From Marinobacter sp. es.042 (lineage in GTDB: Bacteria > Pseudomonadota > Gammaproteobacteria > Pseudomonadales > Oleiphilaceae), in contig NZ_LT897781.1 of the NCBI RefSeq assembly GCF_900188315.1, positions 1,178,001-1,242,000 of the forward strand: DNA of 64,000 bases, given 5' to 3'. The notes below the pieces were generated by a model. It did no database searches and was not told the DNA's origin. It saw nothing but the letters and a program-made list of their open reading frames with translations. Positions 25,959-35,052 of this stretch are shown piece by piece (within the stretch, counting starts at the first letter, position 1; each line of letters starts with the position of its first letter). A program made the position numbers and the translations under genes.

Positions 25959-27220
25959 AGCTCCACCCCGAACGCTTCGGTTACCCGCAACGCGCTGCGA
26001 ACGCCATCTTCATGGAATCCGTTGAACCAGTATGCACCACAGAAATGGGTTCGATTCTGATTACCGATTTCGTCGTAGCGTTCCTGGGCTGCCACCGCGT
26101 CCAGTGTGAATACCGGATGGGCGTATTCGAAGCGCTTGATCACCTTTTCGGGATCGATATCTCGGCTGCGATTGAGGGTCACACAGAAGGTATCCGGGGC
26201 ATCATGGAAGTTCTGCAGTATGTTCATGTTGTAGGTGACAGAAACCGGCTCAGTACTGTGGGTCGGAATAAAGTAGTTCCAGGCAGCCCAGGCCCGGCGA
26301 TTGTCCGGCAACACGCTGCTGTCTGTATGGAGCACCACATCGTTGTTCTGATAGGCCATGGCATCGAGTATGTCCCGTTCCTTGTCGGTCGCGTCAGCGA
26401 GCATGGCAAGGGCCTGGTCGCTGTGGCAGCCAAAAATCACCTGGTCAAAGTGGTGTTCCTCGCCCCTGACAGTCACGGTTACACCGTCCTCATGGCGGAC
26501 AACCCTGTCGACAGGGCTGTTCAGGTGCATGCCATCACCCAGCCGTTCCATCATTTTCTTCACGTATTGGGCAGACCCTCCGGAAATCACCCGCCAGGTT
26601 GGGCGGTCATCCACAGACAGCATGCCGTGATTGTTGAAAAACTGCAGGAAGAACCGGATTGGAAACTGTTCCAGCACGATTTCCGGTGCTGACCAGATCG
26701 CCGCGCCCATCGGAACAATGTAGTAATTCCTGAAATAGCGGGAGTACCCATTCCGATTCAGGTATTCCCCTAGTGTTTCTTCATTGTTGATATTGCCGGC
26801 TTCAAGGTCTGCACGGGTTTCCTTGTTAAAGCGCAGAATCTCCCTCACCATTTTTAAGAACGGCAGGTTTAACAGATTCTTTCGCTGGGCAAACAGGGTA
26901 TTCAGGCTGGTGCCGTTGTACTGCAGGCCGGTGCTGCTGCAGTCTACGCTGAAGCTCATGTCGCTGACTTCCGACGGAACTCCCAGCCGCTCCATCAGTT
27001 TGATGAAATTCGGGTAGGTCCAGTCGTTGAAAACGATGAAGCCGGTATTCACCGGCCAGGTCCGGCCACCGGCTTCGACCTGTTCGGTGTTGGTGTGACC
27101 GCCGGCATAGTCGCCCGCTTCAAAAACCTGAACTTCGTGTTTCTCGGCCAAAAGCCAGGCAGCCGTGAGGCCGGAAACGCCGGCCCCAATGACAGCAATT
27201 CGCTGACGCTCACTACTCAT
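25955..27220 (-). CDS. FAD-dependent amine-oxidase-like flavoprotein
   Basis: A 421-residue protein with the dinucleotide-binding motif AVIGAGVSGLTAAWLLAEKHEVQVFE (residues 9-34) and the amine oxidase/desaturase signature YAGGHTNTEQV. The closing segment AYWFNGFHEDGVRSALRVTEAFG is typical of the flavin proteins encoded with DUF1365 and Cfa. It probably oxidises or desaturates a lipid intermediate. The exact reaction is not visible. It overlaps the SDR gene by 4 bases. Confidence 0.85.
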   Translation of the reverse strand: MSSERQRIAVIGAGVSGLTAAWLLAEKHEVQVFEAGDYAGGHTNTEQVEAGGRTWPVNTGFIVFNDWTYPNFIKLMERLGVPSEVSDMSFSVDCSSTGLQYNGTSLNTLFAQRKNLLNLPFLKMVREILRFNKETRADLEAGNINNEETLGEYLNRNGYSRYFRNYYIVPMGAAIWSAPEIVLEQFPIRFFLQFFNNHGMLSVDDRPTWRVISGGSAQYVKKMMERLGDGMHLNSPVDRVVRHEDGVTVTVRGEEHHFDQVIFGCHSDQALAMLADATDKERDILDAMAYQNNDVVLHTDSSVLPDNRRAWAAWNYFIPTHSTEPVSVTYNMNILQNFHDAPDTFCVTLNRSRDIDPEKVIKRFEYAHPVFTLDAVAAQERYDEIGNQNRTHFCGAYWFNGFHEDGVRSALRVTEAFGVEL

Positions 27221-28017
27221 CCATTATTTTCCTGTTCGGTGTTGCTTTTACGGGCCATGGAGGCCGACATACGGTCGATCAAGGGCCGGGGCAGGGCGCC
27301 CAGCGCTTTCAACATCCAGGTGAAGCGCTTGGGGAATGCAATCTCGTTCTTGCCACGCGCCAGACCATTGACAATGCGCTCCGCCGCATCCTCTGCAGAA
27401 ACCAGAAAGGGCATTGGAAAATCGTTCCGATCGGTCAATGGTGTCTTGACGAATCCGGGGGAAACCACCACTACGTCGATCCCTTCGGCGTCAAGGTCTG
27501 CCCGGAGTGCATGGGCAAAATAGGTCAGGGCGGCCTTGGAAGCGCCGTAGCCTTCAGCCCGGCCAAAGGGGAACCACCAGGCGGAAGAGCTGACGATCAC
27601 GAGGGTCGCCGGCTGGCCTTTGGCGCGGCTGCGCCTGAGGGCAGGCAGAGCAATATCGAGACATCGCGCCGTGCCAATCACATTGGTGTGAATGTTCTTT
27701 TCGATAACGTCGCTGTTGTAGTGCGCTATCTCCAGATATTCACAGGTCCCGGCGTTCAGAATCACCATATTCAGGTCGCCGTGGTTTTCCAGCGTACCCG
27801 CGATGGCCTGGAGGTCTTCTTTACTGGTGGTGTCTGCCGCTGCCGGTATAATCCGGTCTGGCGCTGCGGAAGCCAGTTCTTCAAGAGCCCCCTGGCGGCG
27901 GCCGGTAATCACAAGCCGGTGACCACCGCGTGCCAGCGCGCGGGTGACCGATTCGCCAATGCCCGAGCTGGCGCCGGTAATCCAGATATTCGAGGTTTCC
28001 TGAAGTCGATCACTCAT
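27217..28017 (-). CDS. Short-chain dehydrogenase/reductase
   Basis: A 266-residue classical SDR: the cofactor motif TGASSGIGESV near residue 15, NAG at NMVILNAGT, and the catalytic Ser-Tyr-Lys as VSSSAWW...YGASKAAL. The C-terminus carries a basic segment (FPKRFTWMLKALGALPRPLIDRM). It is a member of the lipid operon and probably acts on a lipid alcohol or ketone. Start and stop overlaps of 4 bases on both sides. Confidence 0.87.
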   Translation of the reverse strand: MSDRLQETSNIWITGASSGIGESVTRALARGGHRLVITGRRQGALEELASAAPDRIIPAAADTTSKEDLQAIAGTLENHGDLNMVILNAGTCEYLEIAHYNSDVIEKNIHTNVIGTARCLDIALPALRRSRAKGQPATLVIVSSSAWWFPFGRAEGYGASKAALTYFAHALRADLDAEGIDVVVVSPGFVKTPLTDRNDFPMPFLVSAEDAAERIVNGLARGKNEIAFPKRFTWMLKALGALPRPLIDRMSASMARKSNTEQENNG

Positions 28018-28481
28018 CCTGCCTGATCCTTGATCCAGCGAATGGCCCTGCCAATCACCGGCAGGTTTTCGTAGAGCATTTCCCCGGCGTCAAAGTAATC
28101 ACGGTGGTAGCACACCATCCCGTTACGGATTTCGAGGTGGCTAATGCCCTGCACCTGAACTTCACGGCCCTTGCGAAGGCGCTTGTGACGAAGGTGCATA
28201 ACCCAGGGCAAGGCGGCAAACTCACCGTGAACAACGGCTTCACCGAATTCAAAGCGACAGGAAATGACATTCGCATAGGCCCCGGCGAAATAGTGGGTCA
28301 ACTCATCCAGCCCCGTTACGCTGCTCAGCGGGTCCTGGAAGCGAATATCTTCACTGTAAACCCGGGAGAGCTTATTCAGATTACCCTTGTCGAGTTCGTT
28401 GAACAGCGCTCTAAAGTTATCAAGCGTTGCCGGCACCGCGGAATTACGCGTACCTACTTCGATCTTTGAGGCGGTTGTCAT
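28014..28481 (-). CDS. NTF2/SnoaL-like protein
   Basis: A 155-residue protein with an NTF2-like fold: NFRALFNELDKGNLNKLSRVYSEDIRFQDPLSSVTGLDEL followed by FAGAYANVISCRFEFGEAV and HLEIRNGMVCYHRDYFDAGEMLYENLP. SnoaL-like proteins bind small hydrophobic ligands and some are enzymes. Homologues lie in the same type of Cfa/DUF1365 cluster. It overlaps the desaturase stop by 4 bases. Confidence 0.85.
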   Translation of the reverse strand: MTTASKIEVGTRNSAVPATLDNFRALFNELDKGNLNKLSRVYSEDIRFQDPLSSVTGLDELTHYFAGAYANVISCRFEFGEAVVHGEFAALPWVMHLRHKRLRKGREVQVQGISHLEIRNGMVCYHRDYFDAGEMLYENLPVIGRAIRWIKDQAG

Positions 28482-29434
28482 TGCCTGCTCCTCCTCATTT
28501 TATCCAGTTCGCGTGTTTCTTCCTGAATGTGCTTGGGTATCGGGTTGAGCTCCCAGATGATGCCAAGCTTCGACATCAGCCATAGCCCATACCAGGTGAT
28601 GTCAATTTCATACCACCGGAATCCCTGGCGAACAGATTGCGGCCAGCGGTGGTGATTGTTGTGCCATCCTTCGCCCAGGGTAAGCAGGGCCAGCCAGAAG
28701 TTGTTCCGGCTGTCGTCCGAGGTTTCAAATCGGCGCTTGCCCCAGACATGGGACAGAGAGTTGATGGATACCGTGGCGTGAAACAGCACGACGGTTGAAA
28801 TGAAGAATCCCCAGACAAGCATCTGCAGGCCGTTGGTCCCCAACCCCGGAGCCCACGCGGCCAACGCCTCTCCTAGCCCGTAAATACCAACGGCGGCGAG
28901 AGCAGGCACCAGGGCATCAAACCGGTTAATCAGCCTGAGTTCCGGGAATTTCAGCCAGTCCCGAATCCGACGTTCGTCGGTCGCAAAGCCGGCGTCACAG
29001 GTAAACCACCCCATGTGGGACCACCAGAATCCGCCCTGATGGGGCGAGTGCAGGTCCTGAACATCATCGGAGTGCTGATGATGATGCCGGTGGTGGGCAG
29101 CCCACCAGAGCGGGCCGCGTTGGGCCGCACTGGCACCGAGCACCGCGAATACAAACTGGGCAGGTCGGCTGGTCTTGAACGTCTTGTGGGCAAAATAACG
29201 ATGGTAGAATCCGGTAATCGCAAACATCCGCACGAGGAAGAAAGCAATCGCGAATCCGATGGCGAATGCGCTTACGCCGGTGTAAAACGCCAGGAGGCAG
29301 GCCAGATGGAGCGCAATGAACGGAATAACCCGCAAAAAATTGAATGATCGGGACGTGGTGTCTAGGTGATCCGAACCTGCTTCGGAATCGAACCACCTCA
29401 AAATGTTTGTAAGCCAATGCTGCATTCGGGTCAT
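28478..29434 (-). CDS. Acyl-CoA/acyl-lipid desaturase (membrane di-iron)
   Basis: A 318-residue membrane desaturase with the three histidine boxes: HRYFAH (78-83), HHRHHHQH (114-121) and HNNHH (258-262). Four membrane helices flank them. It resembles delta-9-type stearoyl desaturases and heads the eight-gene lipid operon, so it could supply the unsaturated acyl chain that the Cfa-like enzyme modifies. The ATG at 29434 and another at 29425 are both possible starts. Confidence 0.9.
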   Translation of the reverse strand: MTRMQHWLTNILRWFDSEAGSDHLDTTSRSFNFLRVIPFIALHLACLLAFYTGVSAFAIGFAIAFFLVRMFAITGFYHRYFAHKTFKTSRPAQFVFAVLGASAAQRGPLWWAAHHRHHHQHSDDVQDLHSPHQGGFWWSHMGWFTCDAGFATDERRIRDWLKFPELRLINRFDALVPALAAVGIYGLGEALAAWAPGLGTNGLQMLVWGFFISTVVLFHATVSINSLSHVWGKRRFETSDDSRNNFWLALLTLGEGWHNNHHRWPQSVRQGFRWYEIDITWYGLWLMSKLGIIWELNPIPKHIQEETRELDKMRRSRQ

Positions 29435-29508
29435 ACCCTGATTGCCCTTTCTCTTTAATGGAATCTTGATCGCACACTCAGCCTTGTTGCCGCTAGTGTT
29501 TCATGGAG

Positions 29509-29528
29509 AGTAGTACGATCTTACTACT
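29509..29528. promoter_or_regulatory. 20-bp inverted repeat operator between desaturase operon and flavoprotein
   Basis: AGTAGTA (29509-29515), six bases, TACTACT (29522-29528): a perfect inverted repeat in the 116-base divergent promoter region, 75 bases from the desaturase start and 23 bases from the flavoprotein start. The size and spacing suit a dimeric regulator such as a MerR-family protein. Light-responsive MerR regulators (LitR/CarH) control comparable clusters elsewhere, but the binding protein here is not in the window. Confidence 0.55.
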
Positions 29529-29550
29529 GTAATTGGATGCACAATAAACC

Positions 29551-30579
29551 ATGTTTAATCAAACCTTTGATTCGTCACTTATACGCCGTATTGCCATTGT
29601 CGGTTCAGGCCTCTCCGGGCTGACCGCCGCTATCCAGCTGCGCGGTCTGGGCCATGACGTCACGGTCTTCGAAAAAAGCCGTGGGCCGGGTGGCAGGCTT
29701 GCTGCGAAGCGGGTAACCGGCGGATCAGCGGATATGGGCGCGCAGTACTTCACCTCCCGGAATCCGGATTTCCTGCCGTTTCTCCGTAAATTTGCAGGCC
29801 CTGAAAGCTTCGGACCGTGGGAAGGACGGTTTGGTTTCCAGACGAATGCTGATAAATGGGAATCCTTTCCGCAGGAGACCCGTTACGTCGGTATTCCGCG
29901 CATGACAGCGATTACCCGGGCCCTGTCAGGGCATGCTCACATTGTTACCGAGACACGGGTTGCCAGATTGGCCCAAAACGACCAGTCCTGGTCACTCTTT
30001 TCGACCTCCGGCTCGCACCTGGGCGATTTTGATGCAGTCATCGTTACCGCGCCTCCGGCACAGGCTCGGGATTTGCTGGCGGACAGCGGCCTCGACGCTC
30101 TGGCCTCCCACCTGGACGATCCGGTGAGCCGGGTTCTGCCATGCTGGGCCGTTGCCGCCCACTTCCCGGTATCGCCCTGGCCGCATCACGAAGGCATGCG
30201 CTGCAAGCACCCGGCGCTGTTCTGGGTGGCCAACAACTCCAGCAAGCCCGGTCGAGACGACGAGGGTCAGTGGTGGGTTTTGCACGCCAGCCCGGCCTGG
30301 ACCGAAGACCATGTGGGTACACCAGCCGAGGAAGTGGCCGAAAAACTGTTGGCTGCGTTTCGTGAAACGACCGGCTTCGATACCGGTCCGGACGAAGTGG
30401 TTACCCATCGCTGGCTCTATGCGCGCTCTGAAGGCGGAGAACACCCTGGCCATCTATGGTTTCCGGATTACAAGATCGGGCTCGCCGGCGACTGGCTCAG
30501 TGGCGGCCGGGTAGAGGGCGCCTTCGACAGTGCCTGCGGACTGGTTGCCGAACTGACGACCGCTCCCACTACTCAGTGA
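29551..30579 (+). CDS. Renalase-like FAD/NAD(P)-binding flavoprotein
   Basis: A 342-residue protein with IAIVGSGLSGLTAAIQLRGLGHDVTVFEKSRGPGGRLAAKR (residues 14-54), GADMGAQYFTSR-like segment SADMGAQYFTSRNPDF, and the C-terminal FAD motif KIGLAGDWLSGGRVEGAFDSA. This is the renalase-like group of amine-oxidase flavoproteins, common next to photolyase and light-induced genes. It is divergent from the lipid operon and shares the operator. Substrate unknown. Confidence 0.82.
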   Translation: MFNQTFDSSLIRRIAIVGSGLSGLTAAIQLRGLGHDVTVFEKSRGPGGRLAAKRVTGGSADMGAQYFTSRNPDFLPFLRKFAGPESFGPWEGRFGFQTNADKWESFPQETRYVGIPRMTAITRALSGHAHIVTETRVARLAQNDQSWSLFSTSGSHLGDFDAVIVTAPPAQARDLLADSGLDALASHLDDPVSRVLPCWAVAAHFPVSPWPHHEGMRCKHPALFWVANNSSKPGRDDEGQWWVLHASPAWTEDHVGTPAEEVAEKLLAAFRETTGFDTGPDEVVTHRWLYARSEGGEHPGHLWFPDYKIGLAGDWLSGGRVEGAFDSACGLVAELTTAPTTQ

Positions 30580-32053
30580 GGGACTCCTGGTTACCGGTGG
30601 TCACATCGGGTCGGGTATAGAAATGCGTGATGGTGCCGTCACTGAACTTGCTGAAGAAGGCGCTGACGTCGGTGATCTTCTTCAGCGACCGGGTGCGGTG
30701 GATAGGTTCGCGCACGAGCACCTTGATGCCGTTGAAGTTGTCCTGGATGTTCGAGAAGCGCGCCCGCATCGAACAGGTCACTACCTGGGCAGGGCTGAGA
30801 GAAAGCTCTTCGGCCAACCAGGCGCTATGGCGTTCGATCCCCCTGGCTGAGAGGTCTTCCCGGGTATCAAGGTGGTTCAGTTTCACCCGGTTTACAATGC
30901 AGAACGAGAAACTCTTCGGGTGCTTGCGGGCCACTTTCCGGAACGCCTCCCAGAAGAAATTGTCGGTCAGTTCTGCAAAGTAGGCCATGTCGCTCAGGCA
31001 GGTATCCACCCATTCAAAGTTCTCCGGGTCATCGAGCACTTCGTTGATCGCTTCCCGAAGTAGCCAGTCAAAGCCCAGCGCGGTCTTGTGGGCGTAGACC
31101 TTGCGGTACATCTGGTGGCGACTGTAGACAAAGTCTTCGAGCGCCCCCAGTCCTTTCTGGGTTATGGCCAGCCCCAGCCAGGGTTCGGACACATCCCATC
31201 CAAAACGCAGGTTGCTCAAAAGGTGGTCCAGATTGAAACCGCCGATGGTTACCGACGAGTGGAAGCCATCCCGCAGCATGTAATCGGCCCGGTCAGCGTC
31301 GATTTCCCCTGATACAATCGACGACAGCAGATCCATCACCAGCCCGGGTATGTTTTCGCTGAGCGGTGATCCCGCCGCGGCATCCTCTCCCGCAATAAAC
31401 GCCCAGAATGTGCGGGCATGACGACAGAACGTCTCACTGGGTTTTACGTCCGTCGTTTCCATAATGCCGATAACGTCCCGGGCGAAAAGCCCGGCACTTT
31501 CCAGATCCACCGCCATGAGCACATCGTGGGCAACACGCACCGAATAATGCTCGTGTTCCAGTTCATCGGGCTCCTCCGGATGATAGGTGGAATAATCCAC
31601 GCCGCGCCACAGATCCCGGAAGCGGCCGGGACGGGACATCAGTTCCCGAATACGCCGGGCCTGGGTGAACTGATGGGAAAAGCTTGAATGCCCGCTGTCA
31701 TGCAGCAGGCAGCCCAGCCGGATGGTTTTGGCCAGATAGTCGATGGCGTCGAGCTGGCTCAGGCTCAGGTCGGTTTGCTCGCTGAGCTGTCGCTCCCTGA
31801 GGTAGGCGTCGATCATCGAGCGGAACATGCGGGTGCCCACATGCATCACACCAATACTGTGTAGAAATCGGGAATGGGTTGCGCCGGGAAAGACCAGGCT
31901 CAGTATGTCGTTCTGGCAGATGTTTCGCAGTCGCTGGAACAGCGGGTGGTCAATCACCTGGATCTCGTGCCGGTAAAGCGGAATGCCTCCGTGAACCGGA
32001 TCCATGATCAGCTTGTCATAGGCTCCGAGTAGATCGTTTACGGCACGTCGCAT
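30569..32053 (-). CDS. HD-domain phosphohydrolase (dNTPase-like)
   Basis: A 494-residue protein opening MRRAVNDLLGAYDKLIMDPVHGGIPLYRHE. The HD metal site is His65 in TRFLHSIGV-like SRFLHSIGV, His118-Asp119 in LLHDSGHSSFSHQF, and a late aspartate in IDADRADYMLRD. The layout follows the SAMHD1/dGTPase-type HD family (YdhJ/COG1078), which hydrolyses nucleotides. The substrate is not determined. It converges with the flavoprotein gene, overlapping by 11 bases. Confidence 0.85.
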   Translation of the reverse strand: MRRAVNDLLGAYDKLIMDPVHGGIPLYRHEIQVIDHPLFQRLRNICQNDILSLVFPGATHSRFLHSIGVMHVGTRMFRSMIDAYLRERQLSEQTDLSLSQLDAIDYLAKTIRLGCLLHDSGHSSFSHQFTQARRIRELMSRPGRFRDLWRGVDYSTYHPEEPDELEHEHYSVRVAHDVLMAVDLESAGLFARDVIGIMETTDVKPSETFCRHARTFWAFIAGEDAAAGSPLSENIPGLVMDLLSSIVSGEIDADRADYMLRDGFHSSVTIGGFNLDHLLSNLRFGWDVSEPWLGLAITQKGLGALEDFVYSRHQMYRKVYAHKTALGFDWLLREAINEVLDDPENFEWVDTCLSDMAYFAELTDNFFWEAFRKVARKHPKSFSFCIVNRVKLNHLDTREDLSARGIERHSAWLAEELSLSPAQVVTCSMRARFSNIQDNFNGIKVLVREPIHRTRSLKKITDVSAFFSKFSDGTITHFYTRPDVTTGNQESLTE

Positions 32054-32167
32054 CAGATGGAATCCTCCGATTTCATGAACTTGGCCTTGTTATATCACAG
32101 GGGCGTGCCAGAATAGGCTTAATCAAGCCAATTTATCGTTTATCGCTGGTAGTTTAGGGCAGTCGCC

Positions 32168-33376
32168 ATGACCTCGCGCACCGAGCGCATACTTATATTA
32201 GACGCCGATGAAAAGGCCCGCACGGATCTCGCCCGTTACCTTGAAGCGAGGGGGTTCTACGTGACCGGCTACCGGGATCTCGCCAGCGCCAAGGCGCTTT
32301 TTGACGATAACATTCCCGATGTCATCTTTGCAGACCTGCCTCCGGAGTCCATCCGGGATCTCGCCAACCGCCTGGAGGAAGCCGAAACATTCACGCCGAT
32401 CGTCGCCTGTTCGTCCAGCGAGTCCAGCGCCGATGTGGTCAGCGCTCTCAGGGCCGGGGCGGCGGATTTTGTCCTCAAGCCTTGTAACGATGACAAGGGC
32501 GCACTGGACGATGTTATCGGGAAATTGTTCGACCGGGTCCGGGTCAACCGGCTGAATCAGCTTTACCGGCAGGAGCTTGAAGAGGCAAATCGTGACTTGC
32601 GGGACGGCATCGCCGAGCTGCGGGCAGACCAACGCGCCGGCCGAAAGGTCCAGTTAAGGATGCTTCCGGAGCACGAACAGGTGATGAGTGGCCTGCACGT
32701 GGACCACATGATCAAGCCATCGCTTTACCTGAGCGGTGATTTTCTGGATTACTTTCGTATTTCCGACGACAAGGTTCTGGTGTACATCGCTGATGTCTCC
32801 GGCCATGGCGCCAGTTCCGCGTTCGTAACCGTACTGCTGAAGAACCTGACCAACCGCTTGCAGCGAAACCTTCGCCGGGGGTCCAGTGAAGATATCCTGT
32901 ACCCGGACCGATTCCTGGAACGCATCAATTCCGAGTTGCTGGACACCGGCCTCGGTAAACACGTAACCGTGTTCGTTGGCATTATTTCCCTGAGCGAACG
33001 TAAGTTGAATTATGCAGTGGGCGCCCATTTCCCGATGCCCATCCTGTCTTTAGAGGGCGGGGAGGCAGCGTTTCTTGAGGGGAGCGGGCTTCCGGTAGGG
33101 CTGTTCGAGACGCCGGAATGGGAAGTGTACGAGGTTCCCCTGAACAAACCGTTTCATCTGACCCTGTTTTCGGATGGAATTCTGGAAGTTATCCGGGAAA
33201 AGGGACTGGATGAAAAGGAGCGGACACTACTTGAACTCGTATCGGGAGGTCGTCACACTATCGCCTCTCTGAGCGAGGCTCTGCATCTGGAACAGATCAC
33301 AGAGCTGCCGGACGATATCGCTATCGTATCGGTAACTGATACCATGAACGGATCAGATAACACCCCGTCGAATTAG
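32168..33376 (+). CDS. Response regulator with PP2C/SpoIIE phosphatase output (HsbR-like)
   Basis: A 402-residue protein. The receiver domain (1-125) has the acidic pair Asp12/Asp14, phospho-acceptor Asp56 in VIFADLPPE, and Lys104 in FVLKPCN. A coiled-coil linker (128-162) leads to a PPM phosphatase domain with SGDFLDYF (189-196) and DVSGHGASSAF (209-219). It resembles HsbR of Pseudomonas, which dephosphorylates the anti-anti-sigma factor HsbA, but it lacks a C-terminal HATPase kinase domain. The STAS partner lies 14 bases downstream. Confidence 0.88.
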   Translation: MTSRTERILILDADEKARTDLARYLEARGFYVTGYRDLASAKALFDDNIPDVIFADLPPESIRDLANRLEEAETFTPIVACSSSESSADVVSALRAGAADFVLKPCNDDKGALDDVIGKLFDRVRVNRLNQLYRQELEEANRDLRDGIAELRADQRAGRKVQLRMLPEHEQVMSGLHVDHMIKPSLYLSGDFLDYFRISDDKVLVYIADVSGHGASSAFVTVLLKNLTNRLQRNLRRGSSEDILYPDRFLERINSELLDTGLGKHVTVFVGIISLSERKLNYAVGAHFPMPILSLEGGEAAFLEGSGLPVGLFETPEWEVYEVPLNKPFHLTLFSDGILEVIREKGLDEKERTLLELVSGGRHTIASLSEALHLEQITELPDDIAIVSVTDTMNGSDNTPSN

Positions 33377-33390
33377 TGGCAGTGTGAAAC

Positions 33391-33882
33391 ATGGCTGGTT
33401 ACAAGATCCTGCAAGCTGAAAAACAGGGCATCTACGTCCTGAAGTTTATTGGGGAAATCCGGCTGAACCTGTGTTCGACGCTGGACAATCTGGTTGAGTC
33501 CATCACCCAGGACCCGGAGTTCAAGACCGTGGTGATCGACCTGACCGAGACCGAGATTATCGACAGCACAACGCTCGGCCTGCTTGCCAAGATCGCCATG
33601 GCGGCCCAGAAACAGAGCAACTTCCTGCCCACACTTATTTCGACCAATCCTGATATTACCCGCATTATCACTTCCATGGGTTTCGACAAGATCTTTATCA
33701 TTGTGCGAGAACCCGCGTCCCGAATTGAAGAGCTTGAAGAGATTCCCGTACTCAGGGCCAGCGAACAACAGGTTCGAGACAAGGTTCTCGATGCCCATAG
33801 AGTGCTGATGGGCCTGAACAGCCGAAACAGGGAAGAATTCAAGAATCTGGTGCGCGCTCTGGAATGTGAAGAGCCCGGCTAA
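33391..33882 (+). CDS. STAS anti-sigma factor antagonist (HsbA-like)
   Basis: A 163-residue protein with a STAS domain in the first 110 residues. The phosphorylatable serine is Ser59 in IIDSTTLGLLAKI, preceded by VVIDLTET. A helical C-terminal tail of about 45 residues follows. Its phosphorylation state would be set by the PP2C regulator encoded just upstream. In Pseudomonas the equivalent switch links FlgM and a diguanylate cyclase to motility and biofilm. That role is only inferred here. Confidence 0.87.
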   Translation: MAGYKILQAEKQGIYVLKFIGEIRLNLCSTLDNLVESITQDPEFKTVVIDLTETEIIDSTTLGLLAKIAMAAQKQSNFLPTLISTNPDITRIITSMGFDKIFIIVREPASRIEELEEIPVLRASEQQVRDKVLDAHRVLMGLNSRNREEFKNLVRALECEEPG

Positions 33883-33942
33883 CTGCGCCGCCCTGGTGCG
33901 ACTTTGCCGGTATCACACCTGATCTGACAGAACGGAAGAACT

Positions 33943-35010
33943 ATGTCTGAACAATCGACGCCCCGGAACACTGAGGCAGCCGTGCCGGTACACGATGTGG
34001 CGGTTCTGGGCGGTGGCAGTTTTGGTACTGCCATGGCCAAGGTGCTGGGTGAAAACGGTCACCGTGTTCATTTCTGGATGCGTGGCAAAGCGCAGGCCGA
34101 AGAGATCCGCAGCACCCGAATCAATAGCCGCTACATGCCAGGCATTGAGCTGACCGGTGACATTCAGCCCACCACAGACCTGGCGGACGCTGTCAGCAAG
34201 GCCGAGATCGTCTTTGTTGCCATTCCGAGCAAAGCCTTTCGGGCCGTTATCCGCGAGAACAGCGACAAATTCCGCGACGAACAAATTGTCATCAGCCTCA
34301 CCAAGGGGATTGAAGAGCACGGCTTCAAACTGATGAGCGAGATTCTGCAGGAAGAGATTCCGCGCTGTCGTACTGGCGTGCTCAGTGGCCCCAACCTGGC
34401 TGGTGAAATCGTAAACCGGGATCTGACCGCCACTGTTATTGCCGCCAAGGATCCGGATGTACGCCGCTCGGTTCAGGACCTCCTGGGGTGCGAGTATTTT
34501 CGCGTCTACGCGAACGTGGATGTGTATGGTGTGGAACTCGCCGGAGCACTGAAGAACATCTATGCGATTGTCGCAGGTCTTGCCTCCGCCCTGGAAATGG
34601 GTGAGAACGCCAAGGCCATGCTGATTACCCGCGGTCTTGCAGAGATGAGCCGGTTTGCCGTCAGCCTCGGCGCCAACCCAATGACATTCATGGGGCTGGC
34701 GGGTGTCGGTGACCTGATCGTGACCTGCACCTCATCCAAGAGCCGGAACTTTCGAGTGGGCTATGCCGTTGGCCTGGGCCAAAAACTGGACGATGCCGTG
34801 GCGGAACTCGGGCAGGTGGCCGAGGGCATCTATACCCTGAAGCTCGTCAAGCAGAAAGCCGAGGCCATCGGGATCTATATGCCACTGGTTCGTGGGCTTT
34901 ACGAGATCCTTTACGACAACGCTTCCATCAAGGCGGTCATCAATAGCCTTATGATGTCGGTCCAGAATTCCGACGTAGAATTTATACTGCCGCGGACCAT
35001 CAGCCAGTAA
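33943..35010 (+). CDS. gpsA: Glycerol-3-phosphate dehydrogenase [NAD(P)+] GpsA
   Basis: A 355-residue enzyme making sn-glycerol-3-phosphate for phospholipids. It has the NAD motif VAVLGGGSFGTAMAKVLGENGH, the family signature LSGPNLAGEI, and the catalytic lysine in ELAGALKNIYAIVAG. A short N-terminal extension (about 17 residues) precedes the Rossmann fold. It is followed by sixA, an arrangement common in gammaproteobacteria. Confidence 0.96.
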   Translation: MSEQSTPRNTEAAVPVHDVAVLGGGSFGTAMAKVLGENGHRVHFWMRGKAQAEEIRSTRINSRYMPGIELTGDIQPTTDLADAVSKAEIVFVAIPSKAFRAVIRENSDKFRDEQIVISLTKGIEEHGFKLMSEILQEEIPRCRTGVLSGPNLAGEIVNRDLTATVIAAKDPDVRRSVQDLLGCEYFRVYANVDVYGVELAGALKNIYAIVAGLASALEMGENAKAMLITRGLAEMSRFAVSLGANPMTFMGLAGVGDLIVTCTSSKSRNFRVGYAVGLGQKLDDAVAELGQVAEGIYTLKLVKQKAEAIGIYMPLVRGLYEILYDNASIKAVINSLMMSVQNSDVEFILPRTISQ

Positions 35011-35052
35011 CAGGCCCGCTGAACCGGGACCAGGCCGGAAAGGAGAGAGCCC

